A stretch of DNA of 64,000 nucleotides. Source: Ascaphus truei (taxonomy: Eukaryota > Chordata > Amphibia > Anura > Ascaphidae). The stretch lies in contig CM071586.1 in NCBI GenBank assembly GCA_036426205.1, positions 10,341,431-10,405,430 of the forward strand, read 5' to 3'. Positions 1 through 9,551 of the stretch are shown piece after piece; position 1 is the stretch's first letter; each line of letters begins with the position of its first letter. Made by a program: the position numbers and the translations under genes. The notes below the pieces were generated by a model. That model did no database searches. It saw only the letters and a list, made by a program, of their open reading frames with translations, and was not told the origin of the DNA.

Positions 1-59
1 GAATAAACCACATTTTATGTCACCGCCTTGTTTTGCCCTGTGACCGATCCCTTAAATAT

Positions 60-245
60 AAATGTGTTATAAGACCCGGTCTCCCGTTACAGGCGTCGCC
101 CACATAAGGGCTGCTGTGCCCCCAGAGGGTGGGAGCTGTGGCTGGCTCCCCTCCCCATCACCACGAGGGTATTAGACTTGCGCGGGGTATTTAAACCCTG
201 CGCTCGCTCAGGCTCAGCATTCATTAGTTTTTCCTGCAGGTTCCT
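60..245 (+). promoter_or_regulatory. Promoter-like module, copy 1 (TATA box upstream of CAG repeat)
   Basis: About 180 bp that recurs almost unchanged near 44,755-44,890. It runs from a segment ending CCCGTTACA, which resembles the 3' ends of the gypsy-type LTRs in this window, to a TATTTAAA box at 188-195. A CAG repeat follows about 75 bp later. The order (LTR-like terminus, GC-rich leader, TATA box, repeat) looks like a mobilised or segmentally duplicated promoter. I see no credible protein-coding frame downstream: the open frames only translate the repeats. Promoter activity is inference. Confidence 0.4.
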
Positions 246-269
246 TTGATCGTCCGACCATCCAGATTC

Positions 270-270
<1 letters not shown>

Positions 271-319
<49 letters not shown>

Positions 320-530
320 GAGCTGCCCAGCACATCCCAGCAGCAGCAGCAGGGAGCTGCCCAGCACATCCAAGAAGCAGCAGCAGGGAGCTGCCCAGCA
401 CATCCCAGAAGCAGCAGGGAGCTGCCCAGTACATCCCAGCAGCAGAAGGGAGCTGCCCAGTACATCCCAGCAGCAGCAGGGAGCTGCCCAGCAGCAGCAG
501 GAAGCTGCCCAGCACATCCCAGCAGCCCAG
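271..530. repeat. (CAG)16 microsatellite and derived CAG-rich repeats
   Basis: An uninterrupted (CAG)16 occupies 271-318. It is followed by about 210 bp of degenerate units built from CAG runs and the phrase GGGAGCTGCCCAGCACATCC. Open frames across it give only poly-Ala, poly-Gln or poly-Cys/Leu, so I treat it as noncoding. A related (CAG)20 tract lies at 44,928-44,987. Confidence 0.85.
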
Positions 531-599
531 CCTCCTGCATCTGACCGCCGGACCTCCCGCAGACCGTCCCCGAGGAGAGAGTGGCCAGAGCAGGAGCCG

Positions 600-1085
600 G
601 CTGCTGCATCCTCTAGCCGCAGACAGAGAGAGGCAGCACGGAGGGGAAGCTCCGCCCCCAGCCTCGCTATGGTACCTGCTCACTCCAGCAGGCAGAGAGA
701 GGCAGCACGGTGATTAAGCTCCGCCCCCAGCCTCGCTATGGTACCTGCTCACTCCAGCCGCGGGCAGAGAGGCAGCACGGAGGAGAAGCTCCGCCCCCAG
801 CCTCGCTATGGTGCCTGCTCACTCCAGCAGACAGAGAGGCAGCACGGAGGAGAAGCTCCGCCCCCAGCCTCGCTATGGTACCTGCTCACTCCCGCTGCAG
901 ACAGAGAGGCAGCACGGAGGAGAAGCTCCGCCCCCAGCCTCGCTATGGTACCTGCTCACTCAAGCAGAGAGAGGCAGCACGGAGGAGAGGCTCCGCCCCC
1001 AGCCTCGCTATGGTACCTGCCCACTCCCGCTGCAGACAGAGAGAGGCAGCACGGAGGAGAAGCTCCGCCCCCAGCCTCGCTATGG
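600..1085. repeat. Minisatellite, unit about 69 bp, 7 copies
   Basis: Tandem units share CAGACAGAGAGGCAGCACGG, AAGCTCCGCCCCCAGCCTCG and CTATGGTACCTGCTCACTCC. The CTATGG anchor recurs every 65-71 bp from about 668 to 1,080. A longer and more degenerate array of the same unit lies at 45,120-45,950. Each unit contains a GC-box-like CTCCGCCCCC. Open frames in all phases are by-products of the repeat. Confidence 0.85.
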
Positions 1086-1235
1086 TGCCTGCACCTGCGC
1101 TTCACGCAACCACCCCCTATGCACCCACCCCCTACACAACCGCCCCTTACGCACCTCCACCTCACGCACCCGCCCCTTACACGCCCCACACACCTGCGCC
1201 TCAAGCACCCGCCCCTCTGCTCTGCGCAGTGCTAC
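1086..1235. repeat. C-rich low-complexity tract
   Basis: Imperfect short units of the type CGCACCCGCCCCTTAC directly follow the 69-bp minisatellite. There is no coding signal. The next 300 bases (1,236-1,560) hold nothing I recognise. Confidence 0.6.
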
Positions 1236-1609
1236 TGCACCTACACCCATCAGCATCCTTTTACCTACCAACACAGTGGTCGTAGAATACATTGGTTTTG
1301 CCGCGACGGCGCAGCGCCGGCACTATCAGCGCAGCCTGAGTTGTTCATTTAGAACGTATGAAGTACGATTTTGCAAGTTAAATATTAGAATACTCGATGT
1401 TCTCGAAACATGGTTACAAGTGATTTGTATAAGTAGCTGTTACTCTGTAATGTGTATTTTTTTATCCGGCCGTATTAGGGACTGCAGGATACCTTATTGT
1501 ATGAGGCAGAATGGCGAATCAGCTTTCCGCTGGCGTCGCGTTAGTTTTTATTCCAGCCAATAGGATGAGACTAGAGACTTTATCAGTGTAGGTAGCGGAG
1601 GTCCAATCA

Positions 1610-1654
1610 CACTCCTGCCGAAGTTAGACTGTGACTAGCGAAATGCGTTGGGTG
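1610..1654 (+). ncRNA. Hammerhead-like ribozyme motif 1
   Basis: Stem I is CACTC (1,610-1,614) paired with GGGTG (1,650-1,654). The core CTGCCGA (1,615-1,621) matches CUGANGA except A6 to C. One extra A (1,622) follows. Stem II is GTTAG (1,623-1,627) with CTAGC (1,635-1,639), then GAAA (1,640-1,643). Stem III is a nearly self-complementary ATGCGT with no loop, and the predicted cleavage follows T1649. The A6 change probably weakens or kills activity. Confidence 0.55.
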
Positions 1655-1818
1655 AACAGAGGAGGAGGAAGCCGACGTGACCGGAAACTAGCGACGTCGC
1701 AGCGCTGCGGGGAGCTGAGTGCCATTCCAAGCGGCCGCTATCTGTAGAGACACCGGGCAAACCAAAGAGCGAAGACCCCCTTCCGTATCTGAAACGGGTT
1801 ACCATGGCAACACTAGGG

Positions 1819-1825
1819 TATATAA
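1819..1825 (+). promoter_or_regulatory. TATA-like box 31 nt before hammerhead motif 2
   Basis: TATATAA lies 31 nt upstream of the first stem I base at 1,850. RNA polymerase II initiation 25-31 nt downstream would start the RNA at the ribozyme. The same spacing recurs at 16,839 and 41,469. Confidence 0.4.
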
Positions 1826-1849
1826 CATTAGCAGTTACAGAGGCATGCC

Positions 1850-1893
1850 CACCCCCGATGAAGTTCCTGATGGAACGAAACGCGCGTCGGGTG
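1850..1893 (+). ncRNA. Hammerhead-like ribozyme motif 2
   Basis: Stem I is CACCC (1,850-1,854) with GGGTG (1,889-1,893). The core CCGATGA (1,855-1,861) differs from CUGAUGA only at U4 to C. An extra A (1,862) follows. Stem II is a perfect GTTCC/GGAAC (1,863-1,867 and 1,872-1,876) with loop TGAT, then GAAA (1,877-1,880). Stem III is the self-complementary ACGCGCGT without loop, and there is a canonical GUC cleavage triplet (1,886-1,888). A loopless stem III means it would act as a dimer, as known for Penelope and retrozyme hammerheads. Confidence 0.65.
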
Positions 1894-2094
1894 ATGATGA
1901 CGTCACGGTCATCTACTTTGTAACACAACTGCAACAAAGGTAGCGAGCCTCTCTGCCGTATTTTAACCTCGTTGCATCCCGATGTTTAGAAAGATTAAAT
2001 AAGACGTTGGGCCGACAAGGCCCCCACTAGCAGTGAGAGTCCTGCGGCATTGAATTGTATCAGGCGGCGGAGCCGGACTGCAGGCTGTACTGCA

Positions 2095-2548
2095 GCAAAT
2101 ATACAGCTACTTCCTGTATCTAACGGGAGCAAATATACAGCCACTTCCTGTATCTAACGGGAGCAAATAGATATAGCCACTTCTGTATCTACGGAGCAAA
2201 TAAACAGCCACTTCCTGTATCTAACGGGAGCAAAATATACAGCCACTCTCGTATCTAACGGGAGCATAAACAGCCCACTTCCTGTATATAACGGGAGCAA
2301 ATAAACAGCCACTTCCTGTATCTAACGGGAGCAAATATACAGCCACTTCCTGTATCTAACGGGAGCAAATATACAGCCACTTCCTGTATCTAACGGGAGC
2401 AAATAAACAGCCACTTCCTGTATATAAAGGGAGCAAATATACAGCCACTTCCTGTATCTAACGGGAGCAAATAAACAGCCACTTCCTGTATCTAACGGGA
2501 GCAAATATACAGCCACTTCCTGTATCTAACGGGAGCAAATAAACAGCA
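2095..2548. repeat. 34-bp minisatellite, about 13 copies
   Basis: The unit reads AAATATACAGCCACTTCCTG then TATCTAACGGGAGC, with small variants (AAATAAACAG; one degraded unit near 2,170-2,200). The minus-strand open frame at 2,322-2,516 is only the repeat translated. Confidence 0.9.
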
Positions 2549-2844
2549 GCTAGAACAAGTCACAAGCGCGCGGACAAGGGGTTTACCATCGGGGGAACTA
2601 GCCGCGGTGTAACTGTTTGCTAGAGACCCCCACATCATACCTAGGGTTTTTACACGGGAATACCCCACACAGTTCCCTTTCTCCTTCTTTCCCCTCTCAC
2701 TTGTGTATTAACCCATCGCCCCTAATACTGACTGAATTGCTGTACAACGTATCTGCCGACAGTTACCAAACGCCGGCTATAATAGTAACAAGCGGGCGGG
2801 CAAGGTATTTACCGGGAGCTGAGGTTAGCCTGGGACTTATTGTA
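2549..2844. other. Unassigned flank
   Basis: No gene, RNA or repeat recognised in these 300 bases. Confidence 0.3.
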
Positions 2845-3035
2845 TTGTGTGTCTTTATTTGTACAGCGCCATTAATGTACACAGGGCGTCACAGCAGTAA
2901 TACCCGTAACAATCATATAAATAACAGATAATATAAATAACAGCTCCAGGGAGGAAGCGCTTCACACATAAACATAACATTTAGGAAGAGGAGTCCCTGC
3001 TCCGAGGAGCTTACACTCTAATTGACTTATGCTGC
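2845..3035 (-). repeat. Dispersed LINE/SINE 3' tail, antisense copy
   Basis: On the minus strand it contains AGCTCCTCGGAGCAGGGACTC and ends in ATTAATGGCGCTGTACAAAT. This is the tail shared by the copies at 53,560-53,725 (-) and 57,740-57,925 (+). The sequence type is common in amphibian genomes, and here the tail follows a LINE C-terminal coding remnant at 57.4 kb. Confidence 0.7.
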
Positions 3036-3350
3036 AGCGATCTTCTTTCATTGATATGTGTCAGCGTTGGTTACAATATGCAGCACGCTGATTGGATAAG
3101 GACTCGCCGTGCAGCATAAAACATCGGTGTGATTATTTGCAACAAACTTTATGTTGCATATTTGGCAGCAATTTTGCTAAACTACCTGTCTCTGTGTGAG
3201 AGGGATTAGATCAGCCCTCCCTGATACCCCCACCCCTTCTCAGGGCCGCGGATCTACCCGCCTCTCACTGCCGCAGGTAATTACTTTCCTGCACAATATA
3301 ACGTACAAGGAATGGATGTGAGCAGTTACCTATAATTACAATATCAATAA

Positions 3351-4031
3351 CACAAACAAACAGCCGGCGCCTAAAATAAAATGAAATATCCCAGTGATTA
3401 AACTCTGAGCAAATAAAGAGTCCGATCCCGGAGATCAAACAGCTCCTGAGAAGGATCCTGACTGAAGTCTCACAGCGCAGACACACAAACATGAGAGGCA
3501 GAAAGAACAATCCTAGTGTAACCCTAATAAATGACAATATTAAGTGTAAAAACTCACACACACACACAAAGAATAACCCAATAGCGATTACACTGTAATA
3601 AAAAACACATGTAAAATGTTATACAAAAAGACAAACGGTTGCCTAACATGACTTGGGGCGCAGGCTGAATCCGTCCATCCAGTCGGGGGAACACTGAAAT
3701 CCTACTTACAGCAGGACTGGAATCACAGGCTCACAGGACAAATCTCCTTCCTTTCCTTGTGTGGGAACCTCTTAGGGGGGACGCCACGCGAGTCCTCCGG
3801 AGCTCTGACGCTCACCGCCGCGCGCGCTCGCAGACCCGCTGGTCACGCGGTGAGCGGATGACATAACGAGCTAGCGCAACAGCGCCAAAGGTCCCGGAAG
3901 CCAGTAAAGTCCCGGCACTCGTAGATAGGAATCCCCTAGCTGGTCCTGGCTCTATAGGGGAATGAGCTTGCAATGGTCACGTCCACAAGAATAAATGTTC
4001 TTTTTATTTAGGCGCCGGCTGTGTGTTTGTG
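3351..4031. mobile_element. Candidate non-autonomous DNA transposon with 31-bp inverted repeats
   Basis: The inverted repeats at 3,351-3,381 and 4,001-4,031 share ACAGCCGGCGCCTAAA and its complement, and match over about 30 of 31 positions with one indel. They enclose about 620 bp that includes a GC-rich block at 3,780-3,930. No transposase is present. No clear target duplication is visible, so the true ends may lie slightly outside. Confidence 0.5.
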
Positions 4032-4359
4032 TCGTTAGGTTTTGCTTGATCTATGTTGGTCATTTTTTTACCCAGGCAGCCTCACTTTTAAACAAAAGTT
4101 ATAGTTGTCACTGTATTATTAATAATATTACATCATCAGCGCTGTAAACACTCACTCCTTTCCCCACTATAATTACAGTATAGCACAGTCCATCAATAGG
4201 AATACACTGTCCATGAATGAATATTTTGTGTGTGTCACAGGTATATATCACTCCCTGTGGATCTGAGTATGTTCCTGCAGCACACTTTTACATCCCCTTA
4301 TTGCTACACCACCGGAGTCTTTCTATTGTTACTATACATATCTATTTGCACTATGTCAC
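4032..4359. other. Unassigned AT-rich stretch
   Basis: I see nothing recognisable here. Confidence 0.3.
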
Positions 4360-4723
4360 TGTAACAGGGGAGTAATCCCTGTTCAAGTAATGTGCCTTTA
4401 ATCTAGCAGTGTGGTGGTTAACTGCTGGTAGTCAATTAATAAACACCACCTGCCTGATTTAGATTGCTTACAAAAGCCTGTCTGTTGAGACAGGAAGGGG
4501 GTCTCCTTAGCTAATACCTGAGCTGAACTTTGGAGAGAGAGCAGAGATTGCCTTTACTCTCACAACCTGTCTTGAGCACTGCCAGAAGACACAGCATAGC
4601 TGCTTTCAAGACACAGGGAAAACTTCTAAACCTGAATGCTGACACACCCTGAGGGAAGGGAGCTGAACCAGGAACAGAGAAGATTTTCCCTCCAAACTAC
4701 AAGGAACAGATAAGACTTTTATT
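4360..4723 (+). repeat. Dispersed repeat family X, copy 1 (LTR-like), interrupted by the L1
   Basis: It starts TGTAACAGGG. A second copy in reverse orientation lies at 54,950-55,335; both contain TAACTGCTGGTAG and AACACCACCTG. The L1 inserted into this copy, whose continuation resumes at 14,501. The TG start suggests an LTR, but no coding region belonging to it was found. Confidence 0.55.
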
Positions 4724-4735
4724 ACAAGATTTTTT
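4724..4735. repeat. L1 target-site duplication, left copy
   Basis: ACAAGATTTTTT here is repeated at 14,489-14,500 and brackets the L1 exactly. The L1 poly(A), seen as poly(T) on the plus strand, follows at once. Confidence 0.8.
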
Positions 4736-4950
4736 TTTTTTTTTTTTTTTTATTTTTTTTTATTTCAATTTTTTTATTGTTTTATCAGTGGTCACAACAG
4801 ATAGGAATTTTTGTTGTACATAGTTCGGACAAACATTGGTATTTGCATATATTAATAAAAACATTCTTATTCCGCTGTCTTTATTCCTTTGGGTGCATAA
4901 CTAAATGTTTGTATGTCTAAATGTTCTTACGTTCCTATTGTTATGGTTCT

Positions 4951-5080
4951 AATTAGGAAGCCGCCGCTCCCTTGTGCCTTATTTTTAATAGCATAATAGA
5001 GAAAAGAAAAGATGAAGAGCAGAAAGCAAAGGAGGAGAGAGAAGAAGGGGAGGGGGAGGAGGGGTGTTGTGAGACGACAC
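4951..5080 (+). repeat. Polypurine tract in the L1 3' UTR
   Basis: Purine-rich on the plus strand (AGAAAAGAAAAGATGAAGAG, then G/A runs), so pyrimidine-rich in the L1 sense RNA. It lies between the ORF2 stop and the A tail. Confidence 0.5.
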
Positions 5081-5120
5081 CCGATTTTATATATATCCTG
5101 CCTTTTCCTTTAGTACGTTA

Positions 5121-6232
5121 TTATATTCCTGACCAAATTTCCCATGTCTTATGGAATTTATCCATCTTTTGGGTCAATTTTGCCGTAAGGAGTTCCATCG
5201 TCTTTATTTCTCGCATTCTGCGAATTATTGTCTGTTTGTGACGCGGGCTTCACCTTTTTCACACGCTGCCGCTATGGAACAGCGTGCTGCCGTGAGCACA
5301 TGGCTCACCATCTTACTCTCTACTGTGTCTAAATTGTCGATTGGCCTGGCCAGCACCATGGTCAGCGGGTCCACCTCAATCTCCACCCCCAGATACTCTC
5401 GGATCGTTGTTTGAATCATGACCCAGAATACCTGAATCTTAGGGCAGTTCCACCAGATATGAACCATGTCTCCTCTTTGCCCGCAACCCCTCCAGCACAA
5501 ATCCGGGGTCCCGGGGAAGATCTGGCTCAACCTATTCGCGGTTAAGTACCAATAAAAAATAATTTTGTATATGTTCTCTTTTATGGTTGTACAAATCGAT
5601 GTTTTGGATGCTGCCTCCCAGATATCCTCCCAATCTTCTCTATCAATTTCTATGTTTAGGTCCTCTGCCCATTTGGACATATAGCTGTGTTGAGAACAGC
5701 TTGCTAATCGCGCCAGGCCCAGATATATTTCCGAAATCAAACCTTTAACATAATACCCTTTCCTGCACAGTCGTTCAAAATTTGTCAGCTGCTGGAAAGC
5801 CTTCTCTTTGGATACTGTTTGCAGGTAATGTCTAATTTGTAGATAGCCAAATATTGGGAGGTTTGTCGTTTGATATTTTTGTTCCAGTTCTTGAATCAGC
5901 AAAAGCCTACCTTGTCCTAAGAAATCTTCTGCTGTCAACATCTTCAGCTGTTTAAATTTACTGAGTCTCTGTGGGAACTCGCCGGGTGGGAATTCTGGGT
6001 TATTAAATATGGGTGTTAGCAGGGTGGGCTGGGCCGTCAGGCCAAATTTGTCTTTATTTTTGGTCCATACTCTCCATGTACATTTCATTGCTCCCAGTTT
6101 TAATGACTCCGAGAAAATCTCTCTACCCCTCACAGTCCACAGGGTGGCCGGGAGTGAGAGAGGCCTCGCGTAGGAAGACTCTATCTCTGTCCAACAGCAT
6201 GAAGTTGGGTCATTGTTCCACATTATTACTTG
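5121..6232 (-). pseudogene. L1 ORF2, C-terminal segment
   Basis: This is the carboxy-terminal part of the L1 ORF2 protein, downstream of the reverse transcriptase. It contains the Cys-rich stretch typical of L1 ORF2 (CWRGCGQRGDMVHIWWNCP). The frame is open from about 6,232 to 5,225; after a frameshift near 5,245 it continues to a stop at 5,121 with TWEIWSGI at the end. It joins directly to the segment ending at 7,552, and the LTR insertion separates the two halves between adjacent codons. It is the same gene as the ORF2 entries at 7,552 and 9,552, not an independent one. Confidence 0.85.
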
Positions 6233-7547
6233 TGTAGCCAGGTCCCCCCTGTCATGGCTGACCCCCTCCTCCCTGTTCGCCAGACGCTGTGTGCGAGGGA
6301 GTGAGGGGGGGCCGGCGTGCGAGGAGAGAGATCCCTGGTATCTAGGGACGCGAGCGGCGAGCAGGCCGGTTGCCGAGGACGCGATCGGGCCGTCGCTAAG
6401 GCCGCGATCGCGTTGCCACCGGCCCGGCGGCTCGGGGAGCAGGGCGCCGCCATGTTAGGGCTGTTGCGCATGCGCAGTGGTAGAGCACAGCGCGGGAGGC
6501 CCCAGATAGCTCGCGCATGCGCGAGAAGAGTCTGCCAGCCCCCAGGGTGCATAGGGGCAGAGACACCTGACGCCAGGGAGCCAATAGGGCTGAGGGATTT
6601 GCCTGGGAATAGATAGATACATTTCGCGGGGTTTTGCAGCCACGCAGGCAGTCAGGATCCGGACCAGCTAGGGGTAAGAGGTGGATGCAGGGGTCAGTGA
6701 CCCTCTGCATTAGGCCAGCAGCCCCCAAGGTCCCAGTTAGGTCCTGAGCCACCTAGTAGCTTGTGGAGCTTAGGGACAGGCCCTAGATAGGGACACTGCC
6801 CCATTAATTGGTTGATTAGTCAGGGACACAGTGCTGAAGCCGTGCGGCCCTGCGAGGTGGGTTCTGGGCTCAGAACACCACCAAAGACCCTAAGACTAGG
6901 AGAGACATTGTTCGCGCTGGACTTTCAACCCACGCGGTGTGGAGGACAACGTCGGATCGTGCGGATTGATATCGCGGTACCCGTGGCTGGAGCCCGGGCA
7001 GGTAACCTGCAACTCACGTGCACCAACCAGGCCTATCACCAAACATAGTGGCTGCGCAGTCACACATACACATGCACCGTGGTATTTGACTTTGGGAGTG
7101 CGAGACATTTGGGTGGGAGTTACTGGACACAGGGTGGGGTCACACTGTGGGAGGTTAGCGTCCGCCGTGACGCCTAGAGGTGGTAGCGTCCGCCGTGACG
7201 CCTAGTGTGGTTAGCGTCCGCCGTGACGCCCAGTGTGGTTAGCGTCCGCCGTGACGCACAGTGTGGTTAGCGTCCGCCGTGGCGCATGAAGGTTGTGTTG
7301 TTATGTAATATATGTTTTGCTATGCAGTAAAGCCAGTCCTGTTTTATAATTGCTCGCTTTGTGTGGTTGTTTCCTGTGAGGGCCTCCTCCCACTCCGTTG
7401 GGATCCCTCCCAGGTGGAGGCGTTGCACCCAGAGATGTATAACATGCATGTACCCCAGGTTCCCCAAGCGGAAGCTAAGGCTCCTGAGAGCCACACAGGT
7501 TGCACAGCAGGTAGTAGCGGCGGTATTCAGAGGGAATACCCGTTACA
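6233..7547 (+). mobile_element. Gypsy-type LTR element, deletion derivative inside L1 ORF2
   Basis: It begins TGTAGCC and ends CCCGTTACA, with a 4-bp target duplication CTTG (6,229-6,232 and 7,548-7,551). Near 7,412 it contains a primer-binding-like GGTGGAGGCG, as found just after the gypsy LTR end at 26,775, and then about 110 bp of leader. The last 27 bp (GGTATTCAGAGGGAATACCC onward) resemble the 3' end of the same LTR. It therefore looks like a 5' LTR plus leader joined to the tip of a 3' LTR, with all coding sequence deleted. Its orientation is inferred from the PBS-like motif. Confidence 0.65.
7154..7285. repeat. 28-bp tandem repeat inside the LTR, 5 copies
   Basis: TAGCGTCCGCCGTGACGC recurs at 28-bp spacing (about 7,156, 7,184, 7,212, 7,240 and 7,268). 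Such internal arrays are common in LTR U3 regions, where they can act as enhancers; that role is inference. Confidence 0.75.
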
Positions 7548-7551
7548 CTTG

Positions 7552-9551
7552 TTTTAGTTGGGCCGCCAAATAATATTTTGTGATATCTGGGACTGCCAGG
7601 CCTCCACATTCTTTTGGTGCCAACATTATGGTTCTGGCTACTCTTGGTCTTTTGTTTTGCCATATAAATTGAAAAATTCTGTTTTGTATATTTTTTAGTT
7701 CCGACATCGGGATATCAATTGGGAGAGTCTGGAAGTAATACAGAAGTCTTGGCAGGATATTCATTTTGACCGAAGCTATTCTGCCTAGCCAAGATATCTG
7801 GTATTCATTCCAGCTCTGTAAGTCTTTTTTTAACCTCTCAAATAGAGGTGGATAGTTATATTGATATAGTGATTTATACTCCCTTGTTATTTGGACTCCC
7901 AAGTATTTGATTTTCGTGGAACTCCATTTATAATTAAAATGTAATTGTAGTAGCTTGGCCTCGGGATTAGGTAGAGATACATTTAATGCTTCTGACTTAT
8001 CCATATTGATTTTGTACCCCGAGATTTTGCTAAATTTATCTAATTGTGAATGTAAGTTCGGGAGCGAGGTCAAGGGGTTGGCTAGAGTTAGGATAATGTC
8101 GTCAGCAAAAAGGGATATTTTGTAATCCGTATCTCCTATTACAATGCCACTTATATTATTGTCCTCTCTAATTGTTGCTGCCAAGGGTTCTATAGAGAGG
8201 GCGAAGAGAAGTGGAGACAAGGGACATCCCTGCCGAGTACCATTTCTAATGTTTATAGGATTCGAGTTTCCTCCTGGAAGTTTCACTACAGCCGTGGGAG
8301 TTTTATAGAGGGCTCTGACCCCCTCAAGATATGGGCCCTGGAATCCAAATTTAACTAAAGTTTGGTCTAAAAAGTCCCATCTAATCCTGTCAAACGCTTT
8401 TTCCGCGTCTAGGCTTAACAGGATGGCTTTCGTGGATGAGAGATGTACATGGTCGATTATGTTTATAATTTTTCTCGTATTATCAGAGGCTTGTCTGCCG
8501 GAAATGAATCCGACTTGGTCTTTATGGATCAGGCCTGGGAGAATAGGAGTTAATCTGTTAGCTAGGATTTTGCTATACAGTTTTAGGTCCGAATTAAGGA
8601 GGGCTATGGGGCGATAATTACCACACTGTTGTGGGTCTCTCCCTTCCTTTGGAATGAGTGCCAAATTCGCTCTAGACATAGAGGCCGGGATAGCCGTTCC
8701 CTCCATAAACTCATTAAACATATCCAGTAGATGTGGTGCTAAGATCATTTTAAATTTTTTATAATATTGATTGGAAAACCCATCTGGACCTGGCGTTTTA
8801 CTAGGTTTTAGTTGTGATATAGCTTGTAGCAACTCCTCTTGCGATATCTCCTTATTAAGCTCTAGTAAATCAGCTTCTGAAAGGCTTGGAAGCTTACATG
8901 CCGCTAAGTACTTAGTGATTGCTTCTGCGTTTGAGGATCTGTTTTGGGGGAAGTTCAAATTATATAATTTGGAGTAGAAGTCTGAGAATATGGCCGCTAT
9001 CTGTTTTTCGCAGTATGTTTTAGTGCCCACCTTTGTTTGTACGACGGATATTTGGGATTTGGTTCTCAGACCTCTTAATTTAGATGCTAATAGCCGGTCG
9101 GCCTTATTGCCTTTGTCATAATATTTCTGTTTCGTCCACCTCAGCGCCCTCTCCACTTCATCCATTTGTATCTGCTTGAAATCAGATCTAGCCTTATCTA
9201 ATATTTTACGTAATTGTTTTGAGGGGTTAGCTTTATGTTTATGTTCAAGGAGTTTAACCTTCTCCGCTAATTCGTCATACAATTTCTGTTTTTGTTTTTT
9301 CTTAAATGATGCTATAGAAATAATATTCCCCCGGATCGTCGCCTTATGGGCCTCCCATAGCATCGCTGATGACTTCACAGAGCCCTTGTTCAGCATAAAA
9401 TATTCTCTGAGCTTCTGTTTAATCTCTATCTCTACGTCTATTTGGTTTAACAGAGAATCGTTTAGTTTCCAATTATATTGATTATATTTATGGAAGGGGA
9501 GGGAGAGCGTCAGTGAGACTGGGGCATGGTCCGACCATGTTATAGAACCTA
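7552..9551 (-). pseudogene. L1 ORF2, reverse transcriptase segment
   Basis: It contains the complete L1 reverse transcriptase: GPDGFSNQYYKKF and NYRPIALLNSDLKLYSKILA (RT fingers), QVGFISGRQASDN, SLDAEKAFDRIRWDF (motif A), RQGCPLSPLLFALSIEP (motif B) and SLFADDIILTL (catalytic FADD near 8,100). The connection domain ends at LAAQLKQ, where the LTR element cuts the frame. The upstream part of the open frame (9,396 towards 8,255) is the downstream copy of the 1,297-bp duplication. In L1 the protein nicks target DNA and primes reverse transcription from it. This copy is not functional as it stands. Confidence 0.9.
8255..9551. repeat. 1,297-bp tandem duplication within L1 ORF2, unit 1
   Basis: Every landmark recurs at an offset of exactly 1,297 bp in 9,552-10,848. 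Copies differ by scattered substitutions (roughly 2% by eye). The junction at 9,551/9,552 has only 1-3 bp of shared sequence. Since 1,297 is not a multiple of three, the duplication shifts the ORF2 frame. Confidence 0.9.

Larger units (their letters stand above)
1560..2085 (+). mobile_element. Penelope-type noncoding terminal region (pLTR-like) with two hammerhead motifs
   Basis: The region contains two hammerhead-like motifs (1,610-1,654 and 1,850-1,893), a TATATAA box at 1,819-1,825, a CRE (TGACGTCA) near 1,898 and an ATTAAATAAGACGTTG segment. The last resembles the AATAAAGTTTT segment that follows the ribozyme motifs at 16.9 and 41.5 kb. Hammerhead ribozymes are an established feature of Penelope-like retroelement terminal repeats. 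Assignment to that class rests on the motif, since no reverse transcriptase is adjacent. Confidence 0.45.

Noticed and set aside
246..1563. Plus-strand frames of 155-251 codons after the CAG tract
   Set aside because: Same minisatellite artefact: overlapping frames and no conserved domain.
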